Origin: Fodinibius saliphilus
Lineage (GTDB): Bacteria; Bacteroidota; Rhodothermia; Balneolales; Balneolaceae
Assembly (NCBI RefSeq): GCF_005869845.1
Contig: NZ_VAWF01000001.1
Coordinates: forward strand, 930,001 to 994,000
DNA length: 64,000 nucleotides
Reading direction: 5' to 3'
The notes under the pieces were generated by a model. That model was not told the DNA's origin, searched no databases, and saw only the letters and a list, made by a program, of their open reading frames with translations. The position numbers and the translations under genes were made by a program. This document shows, one piece after another, positions 44,209 to 53,740 of this stretch (positions within the stretch are counted from its first letter, which is position 1; each line of letters starts with the position of its first letter).

Positions 44209-47200
44209 CTTCCCCTCCCCGGATATAGGTATTGAGCTGTTCAATCGTTTCTGCTGCAGGTTTATCATAGAAAATGCCTTCATTGCCTTGCGGATTCATG
44301 CCCCGCAGAAAGAGATAGAATGCACCGCCGAAATGCTGCTCGTAGGAGTAGCCCGGCAGTCTTTTGCTGAGAAAACGATGCAGTGCTACGGTATAAATGT
44401 GATACTGTAGATCGTAAGAGGCCTCCTGCATCTCCTCACGGAGGTGCTCCCGGCTATAGTCTTTAACCGAGTCGCCCAGGTAGTTTGTTTTATAATCCAG
44501 CAGGTAGTATTTACCGCTGTATTCAAAGGTAAGGTCGATAAACCCTTTGAGGTAGCCCGATTCAGCCCGTCCGCTTCCGCCTGCTGAATGTCCATTGGCG
44601 CGTATAATAGAAAGCAGCTTTTGCGCCTCGATATGATCGTTCTGATAATAAAACTCCATCTCGGGAATCATCTGCCGGGATTCCAGGGCCGACAGGCAAA
44701 GCGTACTGTCGGTTTCCAACAGCGGCTTTTCTACCACCGTCTGCAGCATTTCTGTTACCACCTCTTCCCAGTTGGTATCGATGCCAAAGGTCTGCAGGTT
44801 TTTCCGTATCACCGCACCGGCCTCTTGGGGACGGGCAAAGTCGGTATCCTCATCCTCAAAAATATTGTGGATACAGGTTCCGGGCTGCGGCCCTTTGGGA
44901 AAGGTAAAAATGTTCTTCTCTTCATTCTCCTGTTCGGGAGCGGCCGCAGGCTCATCGATATACTGGTCATAGTCGGGCATGTCGGGATCGTCCTCTTCTG
45001 TAATGCTGGTCAGTGATGAGAAGCTTGACACCCGGTAGCTGGTTGTGAGCGGACGATCACGGTCAAAGGTTCGTGCTTTGAGCCTGGGCTTGGCGTTGTC
45101 GAGTCCCGGGAATTCGAGCTGTGGACTTTCGGTAACCTCAGGCTCCTGCTTGAGCGTAAACAGCTGGGGATAACGGGTACACAGTTTTTCGATACGGTGA
45201 TGCATCTGGTCGCCCGACCATTCCACCTTGGGCCCGTATTTTACTTTTTTCTTGAGCAGTGCATCGGCCTGTTGCAGATCTTGCAGCAGGTAACCCAGGG
45301 ATGAAAATTCAGCAGCCTTGGCAAATTGCCAGGTGAGGTAGAGACATTGCTGGGCGCGGGTCATAGCAACATACGCCAGCCGCAGGCTTTCGGCCTGCTC
45401 TTCTCGCTGTGCATAAAAACGTTTTTCTGCGCGATTATCGTCAGATTTGCCGTGCAGATCCAGGTAGGTGGTTTCTGTTTCATCGGGACGATGGTATACC
45501 AGCGGCTGTCCGCTGTCAGATATGCGCGGTCCGTGCCATAAAAAGGGACAAAAGACCACGGGATACTGCAGGCCCTTACTTTTGTGCATCGTCACAATTT
45601 TGACCAGTTCCTCGTCACTTTCCAGCCGCAGCTGCTCCTCATCGCTTGTATTAGCACTATTTTCTTTGCGCTTGCGAACCAGCCAGTGCAGCAGGCTTCG
45701 GGTGCCTTCTTTGCGATGCTGTGCCTCCTCTTGCAGTAACTCACCCAGGTGAAGCAGGTTAGTAAGTCGCCGTTCCCCATCGGGATATTTGATACTGTGC
45801 TCTGTTACCTGCAGCTCTGCCAGCAGCGATCGGTACATAGCCGCAAACCCTTCTTGCTGCCACCTTTTGTGCCAATCCGCAAATTGCTGCAGTACCTTTA
45901 CCCACTGCTCTTCATCATCTTCGATGGCATAAAGTTCTTCTGTAGAATAGCTTGTGAGTGGTAACGCCAGGGCTGTTTTCACCAGTGTTTCATTCGCCGG
46001 TTCCGCTACCGCTTTCAGGAGCTGGGTAAGCTGGGCGGCTTCCTCACTTTCAAATACACTTTTATCGCTGTGACGTACACTTTTGATATCGCGCTCTTGT
46101 AGCGCTTCGCTGATCAGGTCGGCCTGCTTGTGGCGGCGAACGAGTACCGCGATATCTTTGGCCTGCAGCGGTCGGTCGCCTATAATAATATCGCCTTTCT
46201 TGGCGCCCTCCAGCAGGCGGTAGATCTCATCGGCGGTATCTTCGGCCACCTGTTCTTTGGCAGATTCTTTTGTCATCTGATCCTGCCCGGGCTCCGAGAG
46301 ACGTCGGAAACGGATGGGCGGTCGCACCCGACCGTGTTCTTTGAGCATATCATACTTTTTCTCGGGCCACCCCCACTCTACCTTTTGATAGGCGATATCA
46401 TCGCCCACCACAAAGGGATTTTCATGTCCGCCCCAGAAAGCGTTGAGTCCGCGCAGCAGGTCGGGCGTTGAGCGGAAGTTGCGATCCAGTCGATAGCGAT
46501 TTTCTTTGGGGGCGTCTTCGCGCGCTTTGATATAGGAGTAGACATCGGCCCCGCGAAAGCTGTAGATCGACTGCTTGGGGTCCCCGATCATAAACAGCGC
46601 CCCTGTGCTGTCTTTATAGATACGCCTGAAAATATCGTACTGGTTGGGATCGGTATCCTGGAACTCATCGACCATCGCGATGGGATATTTCTCCCGCAGC
46701 CTGGCCGCCAGCTTCGCTCCCCGATCCTCTTTGAGCAGAGCATTGCGCAGCCGCAGCAAAAGATCATCGTAGGAGAGCACCTGCAGCTCCTCTTTCTTTT
46801 GATTGAGCTCTTCGCGCAGGTAGGCCAGCAACTTTTTCTTAAAGATGATATCGAAATCTTCAAATTTGGAAGCGAGCTCGCTATAGTCCTCAGCCAGCTT
46901 AAAAAACGGGTGCTGCGGCGGTTCTTGGCTGGCCGATTTCTTTAATCCCTTCTCATCGATATAGCTCTTGGTGAAGCGCTCAAATTTCTCGAAAATATTC
47001 ACAGAAGGCGTCTCAGATTCAAAAATGGCATCCATACTGGCGAGCCAGCCTGATAACCAGTCCGAACGATAATTGCTCATCTCGTCGCGACTCAGCAGCT
47101 CTACAATAACCGAACGCTGATCTTCCCAGATCGCCTTCATCTCCCTGTGGAGCTCATTAAACTGCTGCAGCTGCAGATCCAACCCTTCATCGTCGATCTC

Positions 47201-47821
47201 CCCGGGTAAAATTTCCAGATACGGTTTACCGATATAGCTGCCCAGCTCTTTGGCCAGGGACTCCGGCCCCACCCCTTTATCGTCCAATAACTTTAGCAGC
47301 GGTTCTTTATGGGGATTTTCAGAGACCTCGGCCACCCAGCTGCGCCAGTAATCGTCCACTGCTTCCTGCACCAGCTCCGAGTCGTCTCCGATCATCTCGG
47401 CATCGTACATGGCACCGCTCTCAAAAGCCTGCTCCTGCAGCGCCTGGTAACAGAAGCCGTGAATGGTATAGACCGAGGCCTCATCAAACATACGAACGGC
47501 CTGTTCCAGCTTGGCGATTGCCTGCTGCCGGTCGATCACCTGCCCCAGCAGCTCTGTTAAAAACTGGTCGGACTCATCCTCCACGTTCCCGGTTTTAAGT
47601 ACAGCAATGGATTCCCGGATACGATCGAGCAGTCGATCCTTTAGCTCTTTGGTGGCCGCTTCGGTATAGGTAACTACCAGTATTTTGCCCACGCTGATAT
47701 CCTGCTCGATGAGCGCCCGGATATAGAGGGAAGTTATATTATAGGTCTTGCCCGTGCCGGCACTGGCTTCAACGAGATTGATACCCGAAAATGCGACTTC
47801 AAATGGTTTTAGCAGTTTCAT
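44201..47821 (-). CDS. recB: RecB, beta subunit of exonuclease V (helicase-nuclease)
   Basis: 1206 residues, normal for RecB. UvrD-type helicase motifs: VEASAGTGKTYNITSLYIRAL, YTEAATKELKDRLL, AMVDEFQDTDPNQYDIF, MIGDPKQSIYSFRGADVYSY, TMHKSKGLQYPVVF and RLAYVAMTRAQ. The C-terminal PD-(D/E)XK nuclease is intact (GYLKGFIDLTFEYSGKYYLLDYKTNYLG), so it should both unwind and degrade DNA. It starts one base after the recC stop and ends overlapping recD, so the three are one operon. Confidence 0.95.
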   Translation of the reverse strand: MKLLKPFEVAFSGINLVEASAGTGKTYNITSLYIRALIEQDISVGKILVVTYTEAATKELKDRLLDRIRESIAVLKTGNVEDESDQFLTELLGQVIDRQQAIAKLEQAVRMFDEASVYTIHGFCYQALQEQAFESGAMYDAEMIGDDSELVQEAVDDYWRSWVAEVSENPHKEPLLKLLDDKGVGPESLAKELGSYIGKPYLEILPGEIDDEGLDLQLQQFNELHREMKAIWEDQRSVIVELLSRDEMSNYRSDWLSGWLASMDAIFESETPSVNIFEKFERFTKSYIDEKGLKKSASQEPPQHPFFKLAEDYSELASKFEDFDIIFKKKLLAYLREELNQKKEELQVLSYDDLLLRLRNALLKEDRGAKLAARLREKYPIAMVDEFQDTDPNQYDIFRRIYKDSTGALFMIGDPKQSIYSFRGADVYSYIKAREDAPKENRYRLDRNFRSTPDLLRGLNAFWGGHENPFVVGDDIAYQKVEWGWPEKKYDMLKEHGRVRPPIRFRRLSEPGQDQMTKESAKEQVAEDTADEIYRLLEGAKKGDIIIGDRPLQAKDIAVLVRRHKQADLISEALQERDIKSVRHSDKSVFESEEAAQLTQLLKAVAEPANETLVKTALALPLTSYSTEELYAIEDDEEQWVKVLQQFADWHKRWQQEGFAAMYRSLLAELQVTEHSIKYPDGERRLTNLLHLGELLQEEAQHRKEGTRSLLHWLVRKRKENSANTSDEEQLRLESDEELVKIVTMHKSKGLQYPVVFCPFLWHGPRISDSGQPLVYHRPDETETTYLDLHGKSDDNRAEKRFYAQREEQAESLRLAYVAMTRAQQCLYLTWQFAKAAEFSSLGYLLQDLQQADALLKKKVKYGPKVEWSGDQMHHRIEKLCTRYPQLFTLKQEPEVTESPQLEFPGLDNAKPRLKARTFDRDRPLTTSYRVSSFSSLTSITEEDDPDMPDYDQYIDEPAAAPEQENEEKNIFTFPKGPQPGTCIHNIFEDEDTDFARPQEAGAVIRKNLQTFGIDTNWEEVVTEMLQTVVEKPLLETDSTLCLSALESRQMIPEMEFYYQNDHIEAQKLLSIIRANGHSAGGSGRAESGYLKGFIDLTFEYSGKYYLLDYKTNYLGDSVKDYSREHLREEMQEASYDLQYHIYTVALHRFLSKRLPGYSYEQHFGGAFYLFLRGMNPQGNEGIFYDKPAAETIEQLNTYIRGGEDE

Positions 47822-47822
47822 A

Positions 47823-50800
47823 TCAGCCCTCCCCCGGTATTAAAGCTTCAAAGTAAGGAGCCCACAAGCTGCGACTGTATTCTGCGAACCTTGGCTCATC
47901 AAAGGGATGCTCCCTGCCGGTTACCAGTTTATTATAGGGATCGTCCCCTTCCCCTGGCATATAAAAGCTGGGGGTATCGATAGGTTCCCACTTTTTAATA
48001 GCTTTTGAGATGCCTTCCTCTTCTTCCTTATCATCCTGTAAAACGGCCTTGGCATAGGCGTAAGAGGATTTACAGAAGATCGGTAGCGGCTGCTGAAGTC
48101 CCTGCCAGTACAAGTCCAACAGCTCTTGTAAAATTTTATGACTGTCATCTACTGCTTGCAGCCGGTGTTCTTCAAATGATCCTTTATTCCAGCTGAAAAA
48201 CATGCTGTTGCCGGGATGATCGTCCGGTTTCAGCTGCTGAAACAGCAGGTGACGAATCCACCACCCCACTTTGTCTTTGGGACGCGCTTTACCAAAACGG
48301 TAGTTCATCTGCCCGCCCCGGTAGATATTGCTGAGGGTGCCCGTTATACGAAAGTCGTTGATCTGCAGGCTTCCCTCGATATCGGGCAGCGGCTGCTCAT
48401 CCAGTCGTTCCTGAATCTCCATACCGAAGGTTTCTACCTCCCGGGTTTTCTGCTGGAAGGCCTGTTCGCCGGTCCACCCTTCGGGCAGCATATCGCGGGC
48501 GCGCATCACCTGTTCATAGGATTCGAGGGACTGCTCTTTAAGAAAACGCTGCAACAGCTGCTGCCCCACCTGGTACTGTCCCAATTTATCGAGCTCAAAG
48601 GGCTCGCGATTTTCGGTGATGATATCTTCCTCGCGCAGGTAGATGCCGAGCCGGTTGCGAAGCAGGTATTCGGCGGGATGCTGAAAAAGGGAGATCAAAT
48701 CGTTTATGGAACATTGTTTCCGATCCGGATCGGCTTCACCCAACCCTTTTTCGAAGAAGGCGGTATCGTTTTCTTTGCCTTCGGCCAGGCTTTGGCTCAG
48801 CTTCAGCTGCGAGCGGGAATAGCTAAAATATTGATCTCCTTCAAAGTAGCGAGGGCTAAAAGGCTGCAGGCGATGCCTGGTGAGCAGGTTTCCGGCTCGC
48901 AGTCCATAGTACTCCTGCAGGTAATCCAGAAACTCTTTGAGGACCACCGACGGCGGGAACTCCGTATCCTGACGATTGCTCTGTCCCACGTAACTGAAAT
49001 AAAGGGTGTTACGGACCGATAGCAGGTTTTCCAGGAAGAGATACCGATCCTCTTCCGATTGTACCGGGTCGCCCGGCTGCGGATCAAGGTGCATAAGGTC
49101 GAATTCAATAGGAATTTTCGATCGCGGAAAGCTGCCTTCATTCATCCCGATCATCCCGATGACTTCAAAAGGAATGGAGCGCATCGGCATCAGCGAGCTA
49201 AAGGTAACCCCGCGGCCTATGCGTCCCCCACCGGTGGTCTGCTCGTCGAGCTGGTCAACGAGCCATCGGCGGACGATAGCAAAAGGCAGCTGCTTGTTAC
49301 AGCCACCGAGCTTGGTCTCCTCGGTGAGACTGCTTATGGCATCACGAATCTGTGACACCTGGCGGAAATAGTCTCTGTTATCGGGCAGAAAGGTATCGAC
49401 CAGGGACTCCAACGGCTTCTGCCACTCTTCGGGCGTCCGGGCATCCCGGCACCGCCCCTGGAAATCAAAAAGCTGATTGAGCAGCCGCGAAAAAGTGCCG
49501 GCCAGGGCCGCGTCGTCTGAACTCTCCACCTCACCATAGGCGTAGATATTATGATAGAGCTCGTCATCGGAAGACCGCATCATATATCCCAACAAAATAC
49601 GCTGTAAGCCCGCCTGCCAGGTAAAGTGATTGCTTGGGGGCAGCCCCATCTGTTCTTTACTGCTGCCATCTATACCCCAGCGAATATTGTTATCGCTGAT
49701 CCACTGCTCCAGCCGGTTAAGTTCTTCTTCGCCGTAGCCAAAGGCTTCCTGTATGGGATCGGAATCGAGGAGGTCGAGCACGTCGGTGATCTTGAAGCGG
49801 CTGTCGCTAAGCTCCAGGATCTTCTGGAATGCCTCGATAGCCGGACGCCCCCCTTCGACGCCGCGATCGGCAATAGCGTATGGAATAGCGGGCTGCCCTT
49901 CGTCGGGCGTGCCAAAGATCGCCTCTATCATGGGCGCGTAGGTCTCAATATCGGGCGTCATTATTAATATGTCATTGGGATGGAGATCCGGATGGCGATC
50001 CAACAGGGCCAGCAGCTGGTCGTAGAGCACCTCTATCTCGCGCATGGGGCTGTGGCAGGAGTGCACCTGCACGGTAGTATCAGCGGCAGGCACTTTCAGG
50101 TTGCGTCCCAACAGCGGACTGTCTTCCTTAAGGTCAGACTGAATGGCAGTTATCACCGACTGCCCGGGCTCCTCTGTGGCAGTGACCTCTTCCCAATTCA
50201 CATTTTTCTTGATCTCAGTGTCCGAGCGCACCGCTGCTGAAAACTGCTTCATAAAGCCGGCCCCTTCGGTAGTCATCGACTGTAGTAAAGGATTAACAAA
50301 AGCATCGCTTTCTTTTTTGGCCGGATCAACGGTAAGATGATAAAAGTAGACTTCTGTTCGTTTTGAGAGCTTCACCAAGGTTTCAATGAATGCGGGTGAG
50401 GCGGTGGAGACGCCAAAGACGGTGATGCGGTCGGGCAGTTCTTCGGAGGGCAGCGTGCCGTTTTCGATATGTTCGATGAGCTGTTGCTGCAGCTCGGCCC
50501 GGTGCAGCCATTGGCCGTCATAATATTCCTTCCAGTGGGCGGTGAGCCGGTTCCAAAGCTGCATCTGCCAGCCTTCGGCCTCCAGACTGGTACTGCTCAG
50601 CTTCTGCTGCTCCCAGCTGTTGATCATGCCGGGACGATAAATAAGGTACTGGTCAAAAACGTCGGCAATTTTGGAGGCGAGCTTCCAGCTGCGCATGGCC
50701 CGCTGTCCGGGATCTTCATCGCTGATATAGTGACGCAGCCGCGGAAAATCCTCCAGCAGCTCTTGATCTTCAAAAAGCTCGACCAGGCTCCAAGTCATGG

Positions 50801-51068
50801 GTCCGCGGTCGGAAGGCAGGTCCTGCGGAATATCGTCATCGATACTGCGGATAAGTTTCCAGATGCGCTCGGAGGGAAATTCGAACTCCATATTGGCGGC
50901 GATACCGTCGCGGTCGGCCAGGTAGAGCGACAGCCACTGCCCGATGCCGTGATTCTGAACCACAAAAATCTCCGGCGCCAGCGGATTTGCCGGTGGATGT
51001 TCCTCCATCTCGGCACAAAGCCGCTTGGCCAGTGGTTCTAATTCTGATCCGTAAAAAAAATTGAGCAT
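47823..51068 (-). CDS. recC: RecC, gamma subunit of exonuclease V
   Basis: 1081 residues using ATG 51068 (MLNFFYGSELEPLAKRLCAE, the usual RecC opening); an upstream TTG at 51116 would add 16 unlikely residues. RecC marks include QNHGIGQWLSLYLADRDGIAANMEFEFPSERIW, VFGVSTASPAFIETL, LHPNDILIMTPDIETYAPMIEAIF, FSSLMPMRSIPFEVIGMIGMNEGSFPR and the C-terminal nuclease-like domain. RecC recognises Chi sites and links RecB to RecD. First gene of the operon. Confidence 0.93.
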   Translation of the reverse strand: MLNFFYGSELEPLAKRLCAEMEEHPPANPLAPEIFVVQNHGIGQWLSLYLADRDGIAANMEFEFPSERIWKLIRSIDDDIPQDLPSDRGPMTWSLVELFEDQELLEDFPRLRHYISDEDPGQRAMRSWKLASKIADVFDQYLIYRPGMINSWEQQKLSSTSLEAEGWQMQLWNRLTAHWKEYYDGQWLHRAELQQQLIEHIENGTLPSEELPDRITVFGVSTASPAFIETLVKLSKRTEVYFYHLTVDPAKKESDAFVNPLLQSMTTEGAGFMKQFSAAVRSDTEIKKNVNWEEVTATEEPGQSVITAIQSDLKEDSPLLGRNLKVPAADTTVQVHSCHSPMREIEVLYDQLLALLDRHPDLHPNDILIMTPDIETYAPMIEAIFGTPDEGQPAIPYAIADRGVEGGRPAIEAFQKILELSDSRFKITDVLDLLDSDPIQEAFGYGEEELNRLEQWISDNNIRWGIDGSSKEQMGLPPSNHFTWQAGLQRILLGYMMRSSDDELYHNIYAYGEVESSDDAALAGTFSRLLNQLFDFQGRCRDARTPEEWQKPLESLVDTFLPDNRDYFRQVSQIRDAISSLTEETKLGGCNKQLPFAIVRRWLVDQLDEQTTGGGRIGRGVTFSSLMPMRSIPFEVIGMIGMNEGSFPRSKIPIEFDLMHLDPQPGDPVQSEEDRYLFLENLLSVRNTLYFSYVGQSNRQDTEFPPSVVLKEFLDYLQEYYGLRAGNLLTRHRLQPFSPRYFEGDQYFSYSRSQLKLSQSLAEGKENDTAFFEKGLGEADPDRKQCSINDLISLFQHPAEYLLRNRLGIYLREEDIITENREPFELDKLGQYQVGQQLLQRFLKEQSLESYEQVMRARDMLPEGWTGEQAFQQKTREVETFGMEIQERLDEQPLPDIEGSLQINDFRITGTLSNIYRGGQMNYRFGKARPKDKVGWWIRHLLFQQLKPDDHPGNSMFFSWNKGSFEEHRLQAVDDSHKILQELLDLYWQGLQQPLPIFCKSSYAYAKAVLQDDKEEEEGISKAIKKWEPIDTPSFYMPGEGDDPYNKLVTGREHPFDEPRFAEYSRSLWAPYFEALIPGEG

Positions 51069-51435
51069 CCGCTTCCCGCTTGATCGGTGATCCGCAATGA
51101 TTTGAACTGCTAGCAAAAACCGAAAAAAGCGGGTGAAAGTAAACCCTGTGTTGGTGGTTATTGGTTAATAGTTATTTGTTATTAGTAAAGGTACGGTGGA
51201 TTTTTGCCAGTCTTGGGCTAGCTGAAGCTATCAGTGTTCCTTTTTAAGATTTACCTACTGTTAGTGCCTCTCTTTTTGTACACATAATATAATATTATGC
51301 ATAGACATTATGTGTACTCGTATGAAGAAATTAAAACACATAATGTGAATTAAAACAAACTTTAAGCCAAACTAGTGGCATTTTTGGATATTATGTATAC
51401 GATAAGTAGTATAGAGTTCGTACAGATAAGACTAG
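51069..51435. promoter_or_regulatory. recC upstream / cassette-array left flank with repeated ACACATAAT boxes
   Basis: No gene. GTACACATAAT (51278-51288) and ATTATGTGTAC (51307-51317) form perfect 11-bp inverted arms; a near-palindromic CACATAATGTG lies at 51337-51347 and ATTATGTATAC at 51390-51400. The first three start about 29 bp apart. They look like binding sites for a DNA-binding protein between recC and the first cassette core site; regulator unknown. Confidence 0.5.
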
Positions 51436-51442
51436 GTTAGGC
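51436..51442 (+). other. Candidate left core site (attI-like) GTTAGGC
   Basis: A perfect GTTRRRY core site at the left end of the cassette array. No palindromic L-box partner is seen upstream, as expected for attI rather than attC, but no integrase gene is adjacent. A truncated attC is the alternative. Confidence 0.4.
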
Positions 51443-51819
51443 TGCGCGGCTAAGGCCGTCCCATTTTGTCAAAGGTTGCGGCTACATTTTCTGCTGTATT
51501 TGGGCTGTTAGCAGAGTACGGGTTCCGGGCTTTGGTGAACGATTGCTTCTATCAGGTCAGCTGGCCAAAATTACAGCCGGTCGCTTCTTTTAACGAGTGG
51601 CTTTCAAAAGTCACGAATCTGCACCAGTGCTTTTTTCAAGCTCGTTTCTCTGCTCTCGTGGCAAATCCTGTATTCCTGCTTTTACTACAGTTTTTCCTGG
51701 TGCTCTAGCCGTTGACGGTCTCTTTTCTTTCGGCCGGGCGCTGGCGCCGCGCTTCGCTTCCCAACCCACTGCTTTTATCTGGGTATTCAGGTTTCGGTGG
51801 CCTTGGTCCCATCAGCCGA
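51443..51819. other. First cassette body without a convincing gene
   Basis: GC-rich compared with the later cassettes. Overlapping open frames at 51466-51708 (non-ATG start) and 51597-51929 have no recognisable domain or ribosome-binding site, and the second runs into the attC. I see no supported gene; it may be a decayed or non-coding cassette. Confidence 0.45.
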
Positions 51820-52011
51820 GCCTAACCCGGCGCATTAACCGGACGCAGATGGGACTTGGCTCCCATTCCCTGCCCCGCAGTCGTTGTTTTCGAGTGCCTC
51901 TGGCGACCTGCCGAGCCTATTATTTTTAAAATGGCCCCAAATTACTATGTTACGTTCTTGCTTTTTTAACGTTCATCATCGCTGCGCAGGTTATCCGCAA
52001 TGTAGTTAGCC
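51820..52011 (+). other. attC site 1
   Basis: R'' core GCCTAAC at 51820-51826 and R' core GTTAGCC at 52005-52011. The inner arms pair imperfectly: GCGCATTAACCGGACGCAG near the left end against CTGCGCAGGTTATCCGC near the right end. At 192 nt it is longer than the others in this array. Confidence 0.7.
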
Positions 52012-52058
52012 TGCTGCATTAACACAAAAATAACAATTAACAAACAAGGAGCAATAAG

Positions 52059-52931
52059 ATGAAAAACTATAATTCGATTATACTCATTGTTGTAACTCTA
52101 ATATTTACATCCACTGGTTGCGCGACACTGGATGATTCTGACTTTGTTCGAGTGGACCCACCTCCTGAAGCAACAACGGCAGAATTTTCCTATGAGCCTT
52201 CTTCAAGTGAAACAAAAACAGATATCTCTATTGGCGTTGTTGGAGCACAATATTCAGCCGATGTTAGATTAAATGGCTTATTAGAAAATAGAGCTTCAAC
52301 ACTTTCTAATGAACTTAAAAATGCTATTTCAAATGGCATTCAAAGAGACCTTGTGGCCAAAGGACTTTCTATTTCAGGGGAGTTCTCAAGTCTTGATGAG
52401 ATGACTTTCCCACAAAAAGATCAAAGCACAATGGTTCTTGTCCCAGTAATAAATTTATCAATAATACCTGAACGTGGAAGTACGAATAAAGTTTATTGGA
52501 GAAGTTCGTATGGAAGCGGCAGTCCACAAGAATTGCCTTTAAAAGTTTATTATGGAGAGGTTGCACTTGGAGGGGATAAATTTGAAGAAAAAGGTGAGTT
52601 TATTTTTAGAGGAAGTATCAGCCTACAATTAATTGAGCCCCTTTCAGAACAAAAACTTTGGGTACAAGATATTCCTATAGATGAGCTTTCTGAAAATTGG
52701 ACTTGGTATTATTGGAGTGAGGAATTAAAAAACGATCAAGGTGAAGTAATTCGCACCGAAAAACATCCGGTTCAAGGCTATGATGGTCGAGAAGCAGCAA
52801 TCACCTCCCTTTATTCTACTGCATATGACAACGTAATGAAAAATCTTTCTGATTACATAAGTCGTGAAGAAATGGTTCAATTAAAGGAAGATGCAACAAA
52901 ACTAAAAGACCGTTGGCGTTCTGGTAATTAA
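52059..52931 (+). CDS. HpaA-like lipoprotein (cassette gene)
   Basis: 290 residues. Lipoprotein signal (ILIVVTLIFTSTGCATL, Cys21), AAGGAGCAATAAG ribosome-binding site 5' of the ATG. The pattern of the region after residue 85 and especially the C-terminus (GREAAITSLYSTAYDNVMKN, then EMVQLKEDATKLKDRW) resembles HpaA, the Helicobacter surface lipoprotein/adhesin family. Tyr/Trp-rich centre. Role here unknown; outer-membrane surface exposure is likely. First clear gene of the array, followed by a large hairpin. Confidence 0.6.
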   Translation: MKNYNSIILIVVTLIFTSTGCATLDDSDFVRVDPPPEATTAEFSYEPSSSETKTDISIGVVGAQYSADVRLNGLLENRASTLSNELKNAISNGIQRDLVAKGLSISGEFSSLDEMTFPQKDQSTMVLVPVINLSIIPERGSTNKVYWRSSYGSGSPQELPLKVYYGEVALGGDKFEEKGEFIFRGSISLQLIEPLSEQKLWVQDIPIDELSENWTWYYWSEELKNDQGEVIRTEKHPVQGYDGREAAITSLYSTAYDNVMKNLSDYISREEMVQLKEDATKLKDRWRSGN

Positions 52932-52934
52932 GGT

Positions 52935-52985
52935 AAGGTAAAATACAGTTCGCAGGCTAACTATGCGTTAGTCTGCTTTTACCTT
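52935..52985 (+). terminator. Large two-part hairpin after the HpaA-like gene
   Basis: Outer arms AAGGTAAAA / TTTTACCTT (9 bp, perfect) enclose an inner stem GCAGGCTAAC / GTTAGTCTGC with a TATGC loop and an 8-base bulge. The inner 3' side runs into TTTT, so it can act as a terminator. The GGCTAAC/GTTAG ends recall attC cores, but L boxes are missing. Confidence 0.6.
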
Positions 52986-53008
52986 ATTATAACAAAAAGG
53001 AAAAGATT

Positions 53009-53242
53009 ATGGCCTACTTAAATGTTCAAGTGCTAGATTCAGACGGTTCGCCAGTAAATGGGAAAAAAGTCAGCATATTTATTTCACATTCTTTCTCTCC
53101 ACAAACTTGGCTTGAGGAATACACAGACACTGATGGGAAAGCATATTTTAACTTTGACGGTGTGTCAGCTGATGTTTATGTAAATGGAGAATGTAGAATT
53201 AGTGAAACTTCACCTAATGGAGAAGTGACTGTAACATTGTAG
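53009..53242 (+). CDS. Small beta-sandwich (carboxypeptidase-regulatory-like) protein (cassette gene)
   Basis: 77 residues. LNVQVLDSDGSPVNGKKVSIFI, then YTDTDGKAYFNFDGVSADVYVNGE, is the transthyretin/CNA-B-like fold (short strands with a DxDGKAxF turn). No signal peptide. AAAAAGGAAAAG gives a reasonable ribosome-binding site. Probably a single-domain binding or structural protein; no specific function. Confidence 0.65.
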   Translation: MAYLNVQVLDSDGSPVNGKKVSIFISHSFSPQTWLEEYTDTDGKAYFNFDGVSADVYVNGECRISETSPNGEVTVTL

Positions 53243-53249
53243 GTGTAGG

Positions 53250-53606
53250 TCACTTTCGTTTATGGACAGTTTGATGCTCTTCATCCCCAGTAGATTGATT
53301 TTCTATATATCTACAACCCTGTGCAACACACTTTGCACCCACTTGTGTCTCATTAGATTGCCAAATCCAACCTACTGGAACAAATTTAATATCATCGGCC
53401 TTTTTCCTTTCCATAAATTTCACTTCCTGATTTTCTTCAATCTGTATCATGTTTTCAGGAAGTAATTTAAAACCACCAGTCTCATCATCATGCATATGGG
53501 GCATAAAAACTCCCAAATTATATTCGGATAGCTTTTTCAACATTTCTTGAACTTCCGGTCTATTTATAGCTTCTTGTGCTTTTTGTAGTTTATGGGGCAA
53601 ATTCAT
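53250..53606 (-). CDS. Conserved-looking hypothetical protein on the opposite strand of a cassette
   Basis: 118 residues, soluble, transcribed against the array. A GAGGTTACT ribosome-binding sequence precedes the ATG. It contains LGVFMPHMHDDETGGF, then a beta region and WIWQSNETQVGAKCVAQGCRYI with two cysteines. No family recognised. Ends 8 bp from the convergent small beta-sandwich gene, so the pair could be functionally linked. Confidence 0.6.
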   Translation of the reverse strand: MNLPHKLQKAQEAINRPEVQEMLKKLSEYNLGVFMPHMHDDETGGFKLLPENMIQIEENQEVKFMERKKADDIKFVPVGWIWQSNETQVGAKCVAQGCRYIENQSTGDEEHQTVHKRK

Positions 53607-53740
53607 AGTAACCTCGTTTTTTAGTTTTGATTATGTTTCACCCATAATCTTTTCTCATTTATATTAAAAGTACAATTCATAATACAAATATATAATAGTA
53701 CTGCTGTTTTTCAACTTCTAAACTAAAGTGTAATGCAGCA

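Noticed and set aside
42370-44283. Longer RecD with start at 44283
   Set aside because: It would overlap recB by 83 bp; the ATG at 44208 has a strong ribosome-binding site and the normal RecD start.
51466-51929. Open frames in the first cassette
   Set aside because: Non-ATG or unsupported starts, no domain, and the second overlaps attC site 1.
52935-52985. Hairpin after the HpaA-like gene as an eighth attC
   Set aside because: The GGCTAAC and GTTAG ends are suggestive, but it is only about 50 nt and lacks L boxes; a terminator explains it better.
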